From Prostheceraeus crozeri (lineage: Eukaryota > Platyhelminthes > Polycladida > Euryleptidae): DNA of 64,000 nt. Of this stretch, positions 11,629 to 21,780 are shown piece by piece. Made by a program: the position numbers and the translations under genes. The first letter of the stretch is position 1. Each line of letters opens with the position of its first letter. Under the pieces are notes generated by a model, which saw only the letters and a program-made list of their open reading frames with translations, ran no database searches and was not told the origin of the DNA. Location of the stretch: assembly GCA_907163375.1 (NCBI GenBank), contig CAJQUW010016866.1, forward strand, positions 1-64,000, read 5' to 3'.

Positions 11629-11955
11629 AGTAGTATATAGTGTGACATCCGGCGCGACGCTTCGCTTCGCTTCGCTTGCGCCGGATGTCACACTTTTGCG
11701 GGGTTTTTTCAAAAATCAAAATTTCAAAAATTTAGGTAGACTTCAAATTTCACGTGGCCGAAGGCCGAAGGGCGAAAATTTAAGCGTTTTTAAAAATACC
11801 CAATTTTCAAATTTTTCAAAATCTCAAATTTGAGAATTACAATTTTCACCGCTTAAATCATGACCGTTCCAGGACACCGAAAATTAGTATTTTTAAAAAC
11901 GTCTTTTAAATCCATTTTCAGGTTTTTAAAATATATCATGTGACTAAAAATATTT
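11629..11955. repeat. Polinton left terminal inverted repeat
   Basis: This 327-bp repeat begins AGTAGTATATAGTGTGACAT and pairs with 28434-28754 in inverse orientation. Within it, 11641-11695 is itself a near-perfect stem: TGTGACATCCGGCGC is answered by GCGCCGGATGTCACA around a CGCTT-repeat loop. Further in is GGCCGAAGGCC. Its inner edge overlaps the first possible start codon of the leftmost ORF. Confidence 0.95.
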
Positions 11956-11963
11956 CTTTAAAA

Positions 11964-12677
11964 ATGGAAGAAACAAAAGTGGAAGGAACTTCAGAAATGG
12001 ATGAAACTGCAAGAATATATCCTTCATTATCATATGAACGTAGTTCTACTTTAATGGACATTGAAAAGATTAACATTGAAAAAATGAATAAAGAAAAACA
12101 CAAAGATAGAGTTAGGTATATGAAAGATAAGGAATCTCAATTATTATTAAGATTAGAGCATTATAAAAAATTAAGAAAGAGATGGACTAAAGTTAAGAAT
12201 GTAACACAAGGAATTGGCATATTCTTAACAATAAGTTTAGGTGCTTTAACAATTGTTATATCTTCAGGTGTTTTAGTAATTCCAGTAGTTGCTACAGCTT
12301 TAACAGGTACGGGTGTTTTTGCAACTTCACTTGTTACAATGTTAGATAAATCTTTAATAACTAAGAAACGAAAATCATTAAAAACTAAGCATTTACATAT
12401 TAAAGAAGTCTATGATAAACTACATTACTACTTTCAAAGAGTATGTGATGATAATGTTATTACGTTAGATGAGATTGAAAAATTTGATCAAATAGCTAAT
12501 GAAGTAAATCAAATATCATTTCAATCACAGACAGAAAAAGTTGATGATAAAAATAAAAAGGATGGCAAAATTTCTAGTGATGCTAAAAATTCTAATGAAG
12601 AAAATGACAAATTTTTTTTAGAAGAGCTAAAAACTTTAAGCGAAAATTTAAGCAAAACTTTATTAAACAAAACTTAA
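11964..12677 (+). CDS. Polinton ORF, two-helix membrane protein, unknown
   Basis: I do not recognise the family. I start it at 11964 because TTTAAAAATGG there matches the start context of the other Polinton genes; an in-frame ATG at 11940 lies inside the terminal repeat. The N-terminal third is charged and probably coiled-coil. In the middle two adjacent hydrophobic stretches (GIGIFLTISLGALTIVISSG and VLVIPVVATALTGTGVFATS) look like a membrane hairpin. The C-terminal half is charged helix again. A membrane-inserting virion or egress role is possible but is only inference. Confidence 0.6.
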   Translation: MEETKVEGTSEMDETARIYPSLSYERSSTLMDIEKINIEKMNKEKHKDRVRYMKDKESQLLLRLEHYKKLRKRWTKVKNVTQGIGIFLTISLGALTIVISSGVLVIPVVATALTGTGVFATSLVTMLDKSLITKKRKSLKTKHLHIKEVYDKLHYYFQRVCDDNVITLDEIEKFDQIANEVNQISFQSQTEKVDDKNKKDGKISSDAKNSNEENDKFFLEELKTLSENLSKTLLNKT

Positions 12678-12798
12678 AACGAGAAAACTTTAAACGAAAA
12701 GATGTCAAACAACAAAGCAATAAAAAAATAATTTGTTCAGTAAAATGTTTTTGCTGTATTCCAATGTTACCACAAAATTCAAATATTATATTTTAAAA

Positions 12799-13626
12799 AT
12801 GGATAAAATTAGAGCTGATAATTTTAAAAGAATAAAACAATTAGAAGAGTTAATAAAACAAAGAAATATTATGAAAGAAAATCATCTTCAACATAGAATG
12901 ATACAAGCTGGTATTCAATCTGATATGTTTGAAAAAATGCAGCAAACCGAGCAAGTAAAAACTGATTTTGAGAAAACTATGAAACCATTTAAAACTCTTG
13001 AAAAAGAAAGTACAAATAATGATAAACAAATTGATATAACAGATCCAGAGCACAAAACTATATTAGATGACTATGGATTACTAGAATCAAACATTAATAA
13101 GAAATTACCAAAATCTATGCAATTTGAACATTCTATTTCATTTATAGATGGAAAAACAATACCTAGATTTTATCTCGGACAAAAAGAAATATTTCCACAA
13201 CCTTTTCGAGGTATAATTTTTTCACCAGATAAATCTCCTTTTAATTTAGATAGAAATTTTGTTAATCTTTTAAGAGGAGCAGATTTAAATAATTATGCTG
13301 TAGAAGATCTCATAAAATATAAAGCTATGTTAGACAGAGTTGGTGCAGTAAAATCTCTTAGACGTTATAAACAATTAGAAAATTTATTATCAACGGGAGT
13401 TAAAGTAGGGAAAGGTTTATCTGAAAAACAGAAAACAGAAACAGAAACAACCATATTTTTACCAGATGATCCACAAGAATTACTAAATAGATTAAATATT
13501 TTAATATCTGCAATAAAAGAAGGACATAATTCTAGTTTCAATGAAATTCATGCTATATTGAAAAGACTGTTAGAAAAGAAGATTCTAAATGAAGAGGATT
13601 ATAAAAGTATAACCGGACATCTCTGA
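12799..13626 (+). CDS. Polinton ORF, unknown virion-type protein
   Basis: I do not recognise this 275-residue protein. The frame is open from 12733, but the ATG at 12799 follows TTTTAAAA like the other genes of the element, so I prefer it. The first 70 residues are Lys/Glu/Gln-rich helix. A middle part with several Pro and aromatic residues (KTIPRFYLGQKEIFPQPF, then GIIFSPDKSPFNL) follows, and the end is helical and charged. Position next to the minor capsid gene suggests a structural or scaffold role, by inference only. A GGGC-TTC-GCCC hairpin follows the stop codon at 13636-13646. Confidence 0.6.
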   Translation: MDKIRADNFKRIKQLEELIKQRNIMKENHLQHRMIQAGIQSDMFEKMQQTEQVKTDFEKTMKPFKTLEKESTNNDKQIDITDPEHKTILDDYGLLESNINKKLPKSMQFEHSISFIDGKTIPRFYLGQKEIFPQPFRGIIFSPDKSPFNLDRNFVNLLRGADLNNYAVEDLIKYKAMLDRVGAVKSLRRYKQLENLLSTGVKVGKGLSEKQKTETETTIFLPDDPQELLNRLNILISAIKEGHNSSFNEIHAILKRLLEKKILNEEDYKSITGHL

Positions 13627-13731
13627 TGTCCTCCAGGGCTTCGCCCGTAGCTGAAATATGTTGTTGTTTTTAATTTTTTATAAAAAAAATATTTCATAAA
13701 AAAATATTTATTTAATTTTTTAAGTTTAAAA

Positions 13732-14520
13732 ATGTGTTCAGCAGATTTAGACAAAATTAATAATCATTTAGAAAATCTAACAGAGATTTTGGGTTCATCA
13801 AAATTTAGTACGACATTAAAAATTATAACAACTACTTCATCACACACTTGTAATTTAGAACCCATTCTACATTTGGAACAAAATAAAAATTATCAAATTG
13901 CATTGACTAGTTTCTCTACATTTAACACTATTCAAAACGTTATCAAAGATGTGAATGATCAATTTAGATATTCTACTGATAAAGGTAAAACATGGAAAAT
14001 ACTAACTTTTCTTCCTGGTTCTTACGAAGTTGAAACAATATCAAATGAAATTAAGAGACATTTAGGTATACCATTTAAAGATAAGAAACAATTACATTTT
14101 GCAGTTGAACCGGCAGTTAATAAATTTTCTCTTACTTTAGACGAAAATCATCAAGTTGATTTTAATCATGATAGATCATTGTCAAAGCTATTAGGATTTA
14201 ATAAACAAACCTATAGTCAAGGTTATCATTTAGGTGAGAAGATTCCAAAAATAACTGAAATAAATTCAATTGTTGTACATTGTGACATTATTGAAGGAGG
14301 ATATATAAATGGTAAATTATCAAATTTAATATTCAGTTTTCCAGCTTTTACTGTACCCATTGGTTATAGATTAAATGTAATTCCACAAACATTAATATAT
14401 TTTCCTATTACAAGAAAAACTATTAACAACATTGGCATTAGAATCACTGATGAAAAAGGACAAGAAATAAATTTTGGAGGTGAAGAGATTATGATAGATC
14501 TTTTGGTTCGGGAGGTATAA
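13732..14520 (+). CDS. Polinton minor capsid (penton) protein, probable
   Basis: This 262-residue protein is probably the single jelly-roll minor capsid protein that forms the capsid vertices. Size, position beside the packaging ATPase and the beta-rich pattern fit. The stretch NYQIALTSFSTFNTIQNV, then a Gly-Ser-Tyr turn with ETISNEIKRHL, resembles the N-terminal part of Polinton minor capsid proteins as I know them. The C-terminal half alternates short hydrophobic strands (LIFSFPAFTVPIGYRLNVIP). The start follows GTTTAAAA. I place it by pattern and synteny, not by a diagnostic motif. Confidence 0.65.
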   Translation: MCSADLDKINNHLENLTEILGSSKFSTTLKIITTTSSHTCNLEPILHLEQNKNYQIALTSFSTFNTIQNVIKDVNDQFRYSTDKGKTWKILTFLPGSYEVETISNEIKRHLGIPFKDKKQLHFAVEPAVNKFSLTLDENHQVDFNHDRSLSKLLGFNKQTYSQGYHLGEKIPKITEINSIVVHCDIIEGGYINGKLSNLIFSFPAFTVPIGYRLNVIPQTLIYFPITRKTINNIGIRITDEKGQEINFGGEEIMIDLLVREV

Positions 14521-14609
14521 ACTCCCACGCGAAGCTAGAGAAGTTTAATTTTCTTCTTCTTTAGAAACAAAAAATAAAAAAAAATAAAAATAAATTTTTT
14601 TATTAAAAA

Positions 14610-15377
14610 ATGAGTGAACTACCCCCATTAAATAAAAAGAAACTTAAATTTAATCATCATCCAAATTTATCTAATAAAGTTTTGTCAGTTATTTGCGGAA
14701 GATCAGGTTGTGGAAAAACGTATCTATTATTTAAAATTTTAACGACTCCAAATTTTTTGGATTATAACAATCTTATAATTTATACAACAACGGCAGCACA
14801 ACACGTCTATCAATTTTTAAAATATGGATTTGAAAATAATCTTAAAAAAACAGCAATTGCTTCATTATTCAAAGAATATGAAAAATCTGAAGATGAAGAA
14901 GAAATAAGTTCGTGGTGTGAAGAAGCAGCAAAAAATAATCAGTTAGTAGAATCTAATAAAAATAACCATATAAAGATACAATTAATAGATGATAGTGGTA
15001 ATATGCAAGATCCTAGTAAACTAGATAAAACAATGAAACATTGTGTAATTTTTGATGATTGTGTTAATGATAGAAATCAGTCAGTTCAGAGAAATTATTT
15101 CACAAGAGGTAGACATAATAACTGTAGTGTATTTTATTTAACACAAAGTATATATTCATTAGACGGAAGTGTTATTAGAAAGAATGCAAATATATTTATA
15201 CTATTTGAAATAAATGCAAGAAACTTAAGTGATTTGTTAAGAGATTTATGCGTAAGAAATAAAGATGAATTTAAACAATCGTGTAACAATGCTTGGTCAA
15301 AAGATTATGGATTTATCACAATTAATATTGATAAAAAAAATCATGAAAGAGTTATAGAAAATATTTTCGCGGAGTGA
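14610..15377 (+). CDS. Polinton genome-packaging ATPase (FtsK/HerA type)
   Basis: This 255-residue P-loop ATPase belongs to the A32-like packaging group. Walker A is GRSGCGKT near residue 31 in VICGRSGCGKTYLLFK. Walker B is VIFDD near residue 150, followed by a switch-like Gln in YLTQS near residue 180. Such enzymes drive the DNA into a preformed capsid. The length matches the compact Polinton version. It lies between the minor capsid gene and a small unknown ORF. An imperfect GGAGTGA-type repeat overlaps the stop codon at 15370-15395. Confidence 0.9.
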   Translation: MSELPPLNKKKLKFNHHPNLSNKVLSVICGRSGCGKTYLLFKILTTPNFLDYNNLIIYTTTAAQHVYQFLKYGFENNLKKTAIASLFKEYEKSEDEEEISSWCEEAAKNNQLVESNKNNHIKIQLIDDSGNMQDPSKLDKTMKHCVIFDDCVNDRNQSVQRNYFTRGRHNNCSVFYLTQSIYSLDGSVIRKNANIFILFEINARNLSDLLRDLCVRNKDEFKQSCNNAWSKDYGFITINIDKKNHERVIENIFAE

Positions 15378-15438
15378 TCGAACGGAGTGACCGAATAATT
15401 TTTTCTTATAAATTTTTTGTTAATAAAAATAAAAAAAT

Positions 15439-15768
15439 ATGTTGAATGATTATAAGATAGAGCATGTACCAGTTTTAAAAGATTATCGTCATCCTACAAA
15501 TCCTGTAAATTCGAAGAAAGAAGTTAGATTTTATTATCATCATAAATACGTAGCGCTCGTTACAGATTATAAAACAAAACATGGTATTAAACCGTGTGTT
15601 AAAACAAAAGACTTTCCACTTTGTTTAAGAAGTTTCCGAGTATTTTTGGCGTATAATAATTTATGGTGGTTGGTTAAGAAAGAACATTTAACAGCACATG
15701 AATTAGAAACATTACATCAATTACATATTCCTGTGTATATGCAAAAACGGAACCGAGGTTCTATGTAA
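15439..15768 (+). CDS. Polinton small ORF, unknown
   Basis: I do not recognise this 109-residue basic protein. It is rich in Tyr, His and Lys (YYHHKYVALV, then a WWLVKKEHLTAHELETLHQL helix near the end). There is no signal peptide or membrane segment. It sits between the ATPase and DNA polymerase genes on the same strand, with an A-rich leader before its ATG. It is likely real because the frame is open and the spacing matches its neighbours. Confidence 0.55.
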   Translation: MLNDYKIEHVPVLKDYRHPTNPVNSKKEVRFYYHHKYVALVTDYKTKHGIKPCVKTKDFPLCLRSFRVFLAYNNLWWLVKKEHLTAHELETLHQLHIPVYMQKRNRGSM

Positions 15769-15793
15769 AAATTCATTTTTTCTTTTAAAAAAT

Positions 15794-18700
15794 ATGAATC
15801 GTGAAATGTCTCTCGGACAAACGTCTAGGATTGATGAATTAATCAAGAAACAAACTGCTGAGTTTGATGCGCAAATTAAACATAGTAAACGTATTAAAAA
15901 ACAGAAACGTACTAGGCGTAGTATTAGACGTAATACTAAAAAACAGAAAAGTGGAACAAAAGAAATATTTGAAACTCCTATTACTGATATCTTTTTTGAT
16001 GATAGAATTAAGGATGAACTTGGTGATGATTTATGTAATTTATTTAATCCAAATGAAATTAAATATGAAAATGTATCTTTTATTAATGTAGTAAATGATA
16101 TGCGGAAACTTTTAGCAAATGGTAAAATTATTAATTTACTTGGAAAAGTTATTAAAGATCAGGAAAATATAATTCAAAATTTTTACGTAACCTTCTATAA
16201 TAAAAAATCATTTGAAACATGGTTTTCGAATCTGGATGAGAAATCCGATGCTAACGAATGGATTTTTACAGGTAATATTAAATATGAAGATTTTGGAATG
16301 AAGTTAGTACAAAGATCGCATAGAGGGGAAGGGATTAATATGAAATATAGAATCAAAGAATATTTCGGTGAATATTGTTATATTCCTTCTGAAGATTTTT
16401 GTTTTATTAAATGTTATAATGTTTTACGAGGTTTTAATGAAGAACAAGGAGAAATGATGAAAGAAATGTTTAATAATTTTTTATATAAAGAGAAAGCCAC
16501 ATCTAGAACAGGAGTAATGTCAAACTGCAAATTTTCTCAATTCAATAAATATTTTGGAGAATGTGTTCAATATTATAGTCCTGCCAATCGTCATTTAAAT
16601 CCTAGAGGAATTGAAACGCTTCATAATTATGTTTATTACAATTATTTTCACGCAGGTTCAACAATTGGTCACTATTGTTTAATTAATAAATCTCATAAAT
16701 TAAAAGCTATTAGAGAAATTGAAAATAATTTCAAACCCATATATAAAACAGTTACTGATGAAAATCTAACAACGCGTCCATATAAAATCATAACAAAGAA
16801 AAAAATTGACTATAGTTCAACATATATTTGGGATCTCGAAACTTTTCCTGATCCTAACTGTTCAACAGCTCATCCTATTCCTTACGCTGTATGAGCTATT
16901 AATTTTAATAAATTTATATGTTGTTTACCGAAACAAAGATTGAAAGAATTAGAAACACGTTTGTTAAGTGATATGATTAAAATTAAACGATCAAAAGATG
17001 AAGATGAAATTAAAAAACTTAAAAAACAGATTAATGAGTATAATAATTTAACTGAATTAGAATTTAATAAACTTCAAAATTGTGTGAAAATATTTACGAG
17101 AACTGAGGATGATGAATGTTCGATCGGGGGAAACCCAGAGGACGTATGTCCGATCCATCAATTTTTTAAAACTCTTGGAAAATTTAATTATTCTAGAGTA
17201 ACTTTAATAGCTCACAATTCATCAGGTTTTGATTCCTATTTTCCGATAAAAGCTAATTTTAAATTATCTAAACCGCCTCTTAAAACTTCAAGAGGAATAT
17301 TGACTGCTTCATTACAAAATCCTTATACAACTGAATGTGTTAGTAGATACATTCAAAAATCTTTTAGATTTAAAAACAATATGAAAAAAGATTCACCGTC
17401 AGGTAAATTAGCACTTCAAACTATTATAATGAAATGTAGTTATCAACATGTAAAAACAAGTCTTTCTAAATGGTGTGAGAATTTTAAAATTCCTATGAAT
17501 GTGTGTAAATTAAATTATGAAATTGGAGACATAACACATGAAAATTATAAAGAAAAAGAAATTGAATGGAGACCATATTTAGTTAACGATATTCTTTCTT
17601 TAGCTTTTTGTATCTACAAATATAATAATGTTATGCAGGATTTAGTTGGTGAAGATATAACTACTAATTTGACATCCTCTGCTTTAACATTTAACGGTTG
17701 GATGAAAAGCGTACAAAATGACAATATAAATATTCATTCTCATATAGATTTATGGGCTAGAAATTATATTAGAAAATCTGTTAAAGGTGGAAGAGTTTCA
17801 GCAAATATAAGAAAATACATATCGCCATTTTGTAGCATCTTGTTACCAATATTAAAACAGTATTTACCTGGTCGCTGCGCTGGGGGGACTTTGTCCCTTG
17901 GTCGCTACGCTGGTGGGACTTTGTCCCCGGGAAGTAATTTAATAGATTTAATGAAACAGTATCGAGATTTAGGAGATAAAACTGAAATTTGTAAGAAAAT
18001 TTCAAATCAACTACTTGAACAAAAAAATGAATTTCTAATGGCTTTTGATGCAACATCTTTATATCCATCAGCTATGTATGATGAAAATTCAGAATACCCT
18101 AAAGCTGAATCAGCTAGAAAATTTCGTCAAGAAGAAGAGCGGGAAATAGTATATAAATTTAATACTCAAACATTTAGACCTAAAACTGGAATATTCTCTG
18201 TTGTGTTTCAATATCCGAATGATATGTTTTTCCAACCAGTTCCTATAAAAGATAAAGTTAAAAACCAAAATAATAATTCTCATGTAAAAGTAATCAGGTT
18301 TAGAAATGGTATATGTTATGATGTATTAACTTCTGTAGACATACAAGAAATTGTTAGATGTGGGGGAAAAATCTTACATATTACTGATGGTATAATTTAT
18401 GAAAAAAAATATCAAGTTTCACCATTTCGAAATTATATTGAAAAACTTTTTAATTTGAGAAAAAGATATAAAACAGAAGGAAATACTGTAGGTGATGAGT
18501 TAATTAAATTATTGATGAATTCGCTATATGGCAAAACTGTGCAAAAAGATATAACCACTAAATATCATTTATGGAATGAGAATACATTGAGAAAAAATTT
18601 CACTCAAGAAGTAAAAGATTATGAAAAATTAAATGATGAACAATATTTAGCGAAAGTAGAAATGGAAGATGATGAATTTCTCAAAACTAATATTGTAAAA

Positions 18701-19321
18701 GATGGGAAGACGTCATTCATGCCATCACACTTAGGTTCTTTCATTCTTTCTCACTCTAGAAGAATCATGAATAACTTTATTTTAGAAATTAATGGTTTCA
18801 AAGAAAAATACATTCATTATACAGATACTGATTCAATATATATTTCCAATGAGCTCTTTAATAAATTAGACGCTGCTGGATATGTTGGAGGAGAATTGTG
18901 TCAAGGGAAAAATGATTATGGAAATGGTGGAATTATTTTTGCAATGTTTATTGCACCTAAAGTAAAATACTGTATTACTGTAGATGAGCAAGGGAGACTT
19001 AGTGAAAAGAAAACATTCAAAGGATATTCACAAGATAAAGTAAAAGTAGAAGATTTTCTAAAATTATATTCGGGGAAAACATTATCGACTACAGTTAATA
19101 AACCATGGAAAAGATCTTTAGAAACTGGAATTAGTATTCCTGATAAAAATAATAATACTGAAGAAAAAAAATTTTCTGGTCAAATAAATATTCTTAAACG
19201 TCAAGCACCTGATGAAAATGAAATTATGTTACCTTATAACGGAGAAGATATTCAAGCTGAAATATTTCAAACAATCATCTGTGAGAGTAATTTAAGTGAT
19301 GATGATGACACGTGGGAATAA
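15794..19321 (+). CDS. Polinton protein-primed DNA polymerase B, about one break
   Basis: This is a family B polymerase of the protein-primed kind that copies the element from its inverted ends. The exonuclease part shows WDLETFPD and then AHNSSGFDSY. The polymerase part has motif A as FDATSLYPS, motif B with LLMNSLYGK and motif C as YTDTDSIYI. The basic N-terminal region ahead of the exonuclease motifs fits the extension where Polinton polymerases may carry the terminal protein. The gene looks nearly whole with about one break. Between the exonuclease and polymerase parts lie two GC-rich 30-bp repeat units (17868-17927), in frame and unlike the AT-rich surroundings. Confidence 0.93.
17868..17927 (+). 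repeat. Two 30-bp hairpin-bearing units inside the polymerase gene
   Basis: Two near-identical 30-bp units follow each other, each ending with the hairpin GGGAC-TTT-GTCCC (17885-17897 and 17915-17927). They are GC-rich in an AT-rich gene and keep the reading frame, encoding two GR-AGGTLS peptides. They belong to the set of short hairpins found across this Polinton. Confidence 0.85.
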
Positions 19322-19332
19322 TAATTTTTTTA

Positions 19333-19459
19333 TTACATCTAAAAACTTATCACATCTAAAAACTTATCACATCTAAAAACTTATTACATCTAAACACTTA
19401 TCACATCTAAAAACTTATTACATCTAAAAATTTTATTACATCTAAAAATTTTATTACAT
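19333..19459. repeat. 17-18-bp tandem array between convergent genes
   Basis: About seven units of ACATCTAAAAACTTATC and close variants fill the gap between the 3' ends of the polymerase gene and the minus-strand ORF. Such AT-rich arrays can serve as a transcription end or replication feature, but nothing here proves a role. The units are adjacent with no unique spacers, so this is not a CRISPR array. Confidence 0.85.
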
Positions 19460-19496
19460 ATGAAAATATATTTATCGAATATTTTGGTATTTTCTA

Positions 19497-20792
19497 TTAA
19501 GTTTTATCATATAATGTTTTATCAAAAGATAATTTAAATTTTTTTTCACTAACTATTGATTCTTCATCATCATCATCAATTGATTCTTCATCATCATTAT
19601 AAATTGTTTCTTCATCATCATAAATTACACTTTTTGGGATTGGATGCCCTTCCATGATAGGATACCATTCTCTTATTGGAATATCTAATTCTAAATTACA
19701 TCTTTTATCTGATAATAATATAATAGAGAAAAATATTGGTCTTTGATCTCTTTTGGAAAATTTAATAACACCACCATAATCTGAATCACTTTTAGTTTTT
19801 GTTAAAGATGATAAAATTTTAAATTGATTAGATGTAAATCCTAATTTAAATTTTGTAGACCCGACACATAGTTGTCTAACAGTATCTTCAACTATACCAT
19901 CATTATTATTTTCAATTGTAAGAAAATGAAATTTAGATAAATTTTTATAATTACTAATATTTTTATAATCTTTTTTACCATTTACACCTTTTTCAGATGT
20001 TACAGAATCATCATTATTATCATAAGATTCTTTAAGATCGGGCAAAGCCCTAGAATCTTCGGTTCGTTTATTATGATTATGATTATGGTCATTGTTAATA
20101 GTATAAGGTGTTGACCACATATAAATTTTCTCTTGTTGAGCTAAACCATTTATATAAGATTTTAATAAATTAATATTTAAGTTTGAATATAATCCTATAT
20201 ACGTATCATCATCATATCTTTGCGGCATTTCTAATGTTTCTTGTTTATAAATTGTATCTCTATAATAAACTTGACATAATAATTCTTCATTATGTTTTTT
20301 ACTCTCTATGTGAATGTTATATTGATTTTGATCGTCAACAAATAATCTAATTTTTTCTTTCGAAAAAGATTTTAATTTTTTAACTAATTCTTTAATATTG
20401 ATATAATTAATAATTTTAGTTTCTATCCAATCAGTATTACTAATTGGTAACACTGCTCTAATGAATCCGTAAACATTATTATGTCCTATTATAACCATAT
20501 TTTCTTTATTTAATTCTACATAAGCTACATCATTATATTTACTTACAATCTCCATAAATTTAATAAATGGATCACCTGGAAAAATACAATAATTAGTTTC
20601 TATAGAAGGTAAACCTTTTGTTTGTTCTCTAAATATTTCGGCTTGTAATTGAAATAAAATATTAACATCTATACATGGATTATTATTATTATTATTATCA
20701 AAACATTTATTTTCAAATCCCGTTGATCTCGTCGAAGAAGAAGAACAGGATGATGCGGACGAATATAATTTTTTTAAATTTGGTTTTTCCAT
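19497..20792 (-). CDS. Polinton ORF, possible sliding-clamp-like protein
   Basis: This 431-residue protein is the only long minus-strand gene in the left two thirds of the element. It begins with a Ser/Asn-rich tail. Then come two similar beta-rich halves. The first has AYVELNKENMVIIGH, later INIKELVKKLKSFSKE followed by IRLFVDDQNQYNIHIES. The second has TSNQFKILSSLTKTK with IFFSIILLSDKRCNLELDI. This order of strand, helix and strand recalls the PCNA fold, which would suit a partner of the polymerase. It ends in an Asp/Glu-rich tail. I see no diagnostic motif, so the fold is inference. A GGGC-AAA-GCCC hairpin lies in frame at 20040-20050 in a low-complexity linker. Confidence 0.5.
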   Translation of the reverse strand: MEKPNLKKLYSSASSCSSSSTRSTGFENKCFDNNNNNNPCIDVNILFQLQAEIFREQTKGLPSIETNYCIFPGDPFIKFMEIVSKYNDVAYVELNKENMVIIGHNNVYGFIRAVLPISNTDWIETKIINYINIKELVKKLKSFSKEKIRLFVDDQNQYNIHIESKKHNEELLCQVYYRDTIYKQETLEMPQRYDDDTYIGLYSNLNINLLKSYINGLAQQEKIYMWSTPYTINNDHNHNHNKRTEDSRALPDLKESYDNNDDSVTSEKGVNGKKDYKNISNYKNLSKFHFLTIENNNDGIVEDTVRQLCVGSTKFKLGFTSNQFKILSSLTKTKSDSDYGGVIKFSKRDQRPIFFSIILLSDKRCNLELDIPIREWYPIMEGHPIPKSVIYDDEETIYNDDEESIDDDDEESIVSEKKFKLSFDKTLYDKT

Positions 20793-20839
20793 TTTTTTAT
20801 TTTTATTAGAAAAAATTTTACTTTTTTATTGTTTTAAAA

Positions 20840-21727
20840 ATGATGTTACCAAATGTTGGTGGAGGTGCATATATCCCGAATAATCGTGAATTAGAAATAG
20901 AGATAGAAAATTATATTATGAAAACTGGAGACGTTTTATCTGGTCCATTGCATCTTTCTATTCTTCCACAACAAAATACAGAGTTAACAAATAAACAATA
21001 TGTTGATACACAAATCAATGATTTAAAGGAAAAATATATAAACGATGTTTTGGTTCCACTGATGAATGAATTAAAGTTGCTAAAACTTAATGACAAATCA
21101 TTAAACGAAAAATTATTAAAACTTGATAAAAAGGATAGAGAGCTAGAAGCAGATATAGCAAAACTTTTTAAAAAGATTTCAGAACAATCAAAAATTTTAA
21201 TATTACTTTTTTTAAATTTAAAATCTGCTGTAATTAAAAATAAACATCAGATAAAAATGTTAAAAGAACAATTAGAAGATGAAATAGAAAAACTTCCTGA
21301 AAGAATTAAAAAAAATTTAAAGCAGTTACAAACTACATTCCAAAAAAGTGTTGATGAATTAAGTTCTAAAATTACTCAACAAATGAAAAAGATGAATAGA
21401 ATAATAAATGAAGTAAACTCACTTAATGAAAAAGTTGATAAAATGAAAAATCTTAAAATCAATCTAGAAAATGAATTAAAGAAAAATTTACAAGAAAACT
21501 CTAAAGAAAATAAAGAACAGTTAGATGCTGTTAAAAGACAATTAGATGTTCTTAAAGTTAAATTGAATGCTCTTAAAGCGGCGTTGAAGATTAATCAGCA
21601 GAAAATGCAAGTTAATAGAAGAGAAATTAAAGTACATCACACGCTGCTTGACGCAATAGATAAAGTGCAACAGGCAATTAATAAAGTTATCTCGAAGTTG
21701 TTGTCCATTCACAAACGTAAATCTTAG
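20840..21727 (+). CDS. Polinton coiled-coil fibre-like protein
   Basis: This 295-residue protein has a short head (residues 1-28), then KTGDVLSGPLHLSILPQQN and ELTNKQYVDTQI. That is the repeat phrase found in trimeric phage and viral fibres, where a GPL turn precedes a NKxYVD helix start. Residues 60-295 are almost pure coiled coil with Lys/Glu-rich heptads. I take it for a trimeric attachment fibre or stalk that projects from the capsid. The assignment rests on this one phrase and the coiled coil. The gene is divergent from the 19497-20792 ORF, sharing a 47-bp intergenic region. Confidence 0.6.
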   Translation: MMLPNVGGGAYIPNNRELEIEIENYIMKTGDVLSGPLHLSILPQQNTELTNKQYVDTQINDLKEKYINDVLVPLMNELKLLKLNDKSLNEKLLKLDKKDRELEADIAKLFKKISEQSKILILLFLNLKSAVIKNKHQIKMLKEQLEDEIEKLPERIKKNLKQLQTTFQKSVDELSSKITQQMKKMNRIINEVNSLNEKVDKMKNLKINLENELKKNLQENSKENKEQLDAVKRQLDVLKVKLNALKAALKINQQKMQVNRREIKVHHTLLDAIDKVQQAINKVISKLLSIHKRKS

Positions 21728-21780
21728 CGTAAATATTAACGTAAATATTTTTTCCCAAAAGTCAAATTTAATCCTAAAAA

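Noticed and set aside
17781-18068. Minus-strand 95-residue frame inside the polymerase gene
   Set aside because: Antisense shadow of a gene with clear polymerase motifs on the plus strand.
19333-19459. CRISPR-like look of a regular short repeat array
   Set aside because: The units follow each other without unique spacers, are AT-rich and vary; it is a simple tandem repeat in a Polinton.
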